From DASSBG01 sp965651365 (GTDB lineage: Bacteria > Pseudomonadota > Gammaproteobacteria > Xanthomonadales > Rhodanobacteraceae), in assembly GCA_965651365.1 (NCBI GenBank), contig CBFGSA010000072.1:1-14175 (forward strand): a stretch of DNA of 14,175 bases, given 5' to 3'. Shown here piece after piece: positions 14,009 to 14,175 of this stretch (position 1 is the first letter of the stretch; each line of letters begins with the position of its first letter). A program made the translations under genes and the position numbers. The notes beneath the pieces were generated by a model. The model ran no database searches. It was given only the letters and a program-made list of their open reading frames with translations, and was not told the origin of the DNA.

Positions 14009-14175
14009 GCAAGCAACCATCCATGGTGGGTGGTGTCCGGCCCGGCCATCCATGGCCGGTCGTTCGCCGACTGCGAACTGCCACTGGCAGTTCGGTTCGT
14101 GGCGTTTTCGCAAGCAACCCTCCATGGTGGGTGGTGTCCGGCCCGGCCATCCATGGCCGGTCGTTCGCCGACTGC
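14009..14175. repeat. 101-bp-period palindromic repeat, running off the right edge
   Basis: A 66-bp unit at 14009-14074 is repeated at 14110-14175 with a single mismatch (14020, A versus C). The copies are separated by 35 bp. Each unit contains CCGGCCAT-CC-ATGGCCGG (8-bp arms) and two CCATGG cores. The junction holds CGAACTGCCA-C-TGGCAGTTCG at 14074-14094 (10-bp arms). The second copy reaches the last base of the window, so the array may continue. There is no coding frame here with credible protein character, and nothing else is seen between the Rieske gene and the window end. Confidence 0.85.

Noticed and set aside
13790..14154. Minus-strand frames translating the 101-bp repeat (MDGRAGHHPPW-type peptides)
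   Set aside because: They are translations of a palindromic DNA repeat and overlap the Rieske gene, so coding is not credible.
14009..14175. Possible CRISPR array at the right edge
   Set aside because: The unit is 66 bp, there is only one spacer, the spacer is itself palindromic, and no cas genes are near. A palindromic intergenic repeat fits better.

Overview
The window looks like a chromosomal segment of a GC-rich gammaproteobacterium, most likely a member of the Xanthomonadales (Lysobacteraceae or Rhodanobacteraceae). The case rests on three things. First, the gene order around zapA, 6S RNA and fau on one side and ygfB-pepP on the other is the gammaproteobacterial one. Second, a TIGR02449-type coiled-coil gene precedes zapA. 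Third, the secreted protease carries an IFDNGFE-type motif of the kind common in exported Xanthomonadales proteins. This placement is inferred from gene content and not from a database search.

Layout: (1) Positions 1-3638 (+) hold the 3' part of a very large secreted HEWGH metalloprotease with an FN3-like domain, a proprotein-convertase P-domain, three tandem beta repeats and a C-terminal module. The gene starts outside the window. (2) A convergent hairpin separates it from a minus-strand housekeeping block, which reads in transcription order: a large GGDEF/EAL sensor, a TIGR02449-type gene, zapA, 6S RNA (ssrS), fau, an EVE-domain gene, a G/C-tract inverted repeat, and rpiA. (3) A divergent promoter region at about 11062-11155 leads to ygfB (UPF0149) and pepP on the plus strand, which overlap by ATGA. 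(4) Positions 13051-14175 form a looser region: a REP-like inverted pair between convergent genes, a small two-helix membrane protein, a small Rieske ferredoxin, and the start of a 101-bp-period palindromic repeat that runs off the right edge.

How it fits together: the core matches the E. coli arrangement fau-ssrS-zapA divergent from ygfB-pepP. Here a 4.5-kb gene for a periplasmic-sensing, c-di-GMP-metabolising membrane protein sits between the two divergent halves. The cluster combines cell division (ZapA and a ZapB-like coiled coil), global RNA polymerase control (6S RNA), folate salvage (Fau), the pentose phosphate pathway (RpiA) and peptide turnover (PepP). Both halves keep a TATAGT -10-like hexamer. 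The one in front of the TIGR02449 gene is placed so that transcription would start at the A of the ATG, which predicts a leaderless mRNA.

No defence system, integrase, transposase, tRNA or CRISPR array was seen. The most unusual unexplained structure is the G-tract/C-tract inverted repeat around 4351-4498. Each arm can form a G-quadruplex, on opposite strands, and the repeat occupies the whole gap between the EVE stop codon and the rpiA start codon.
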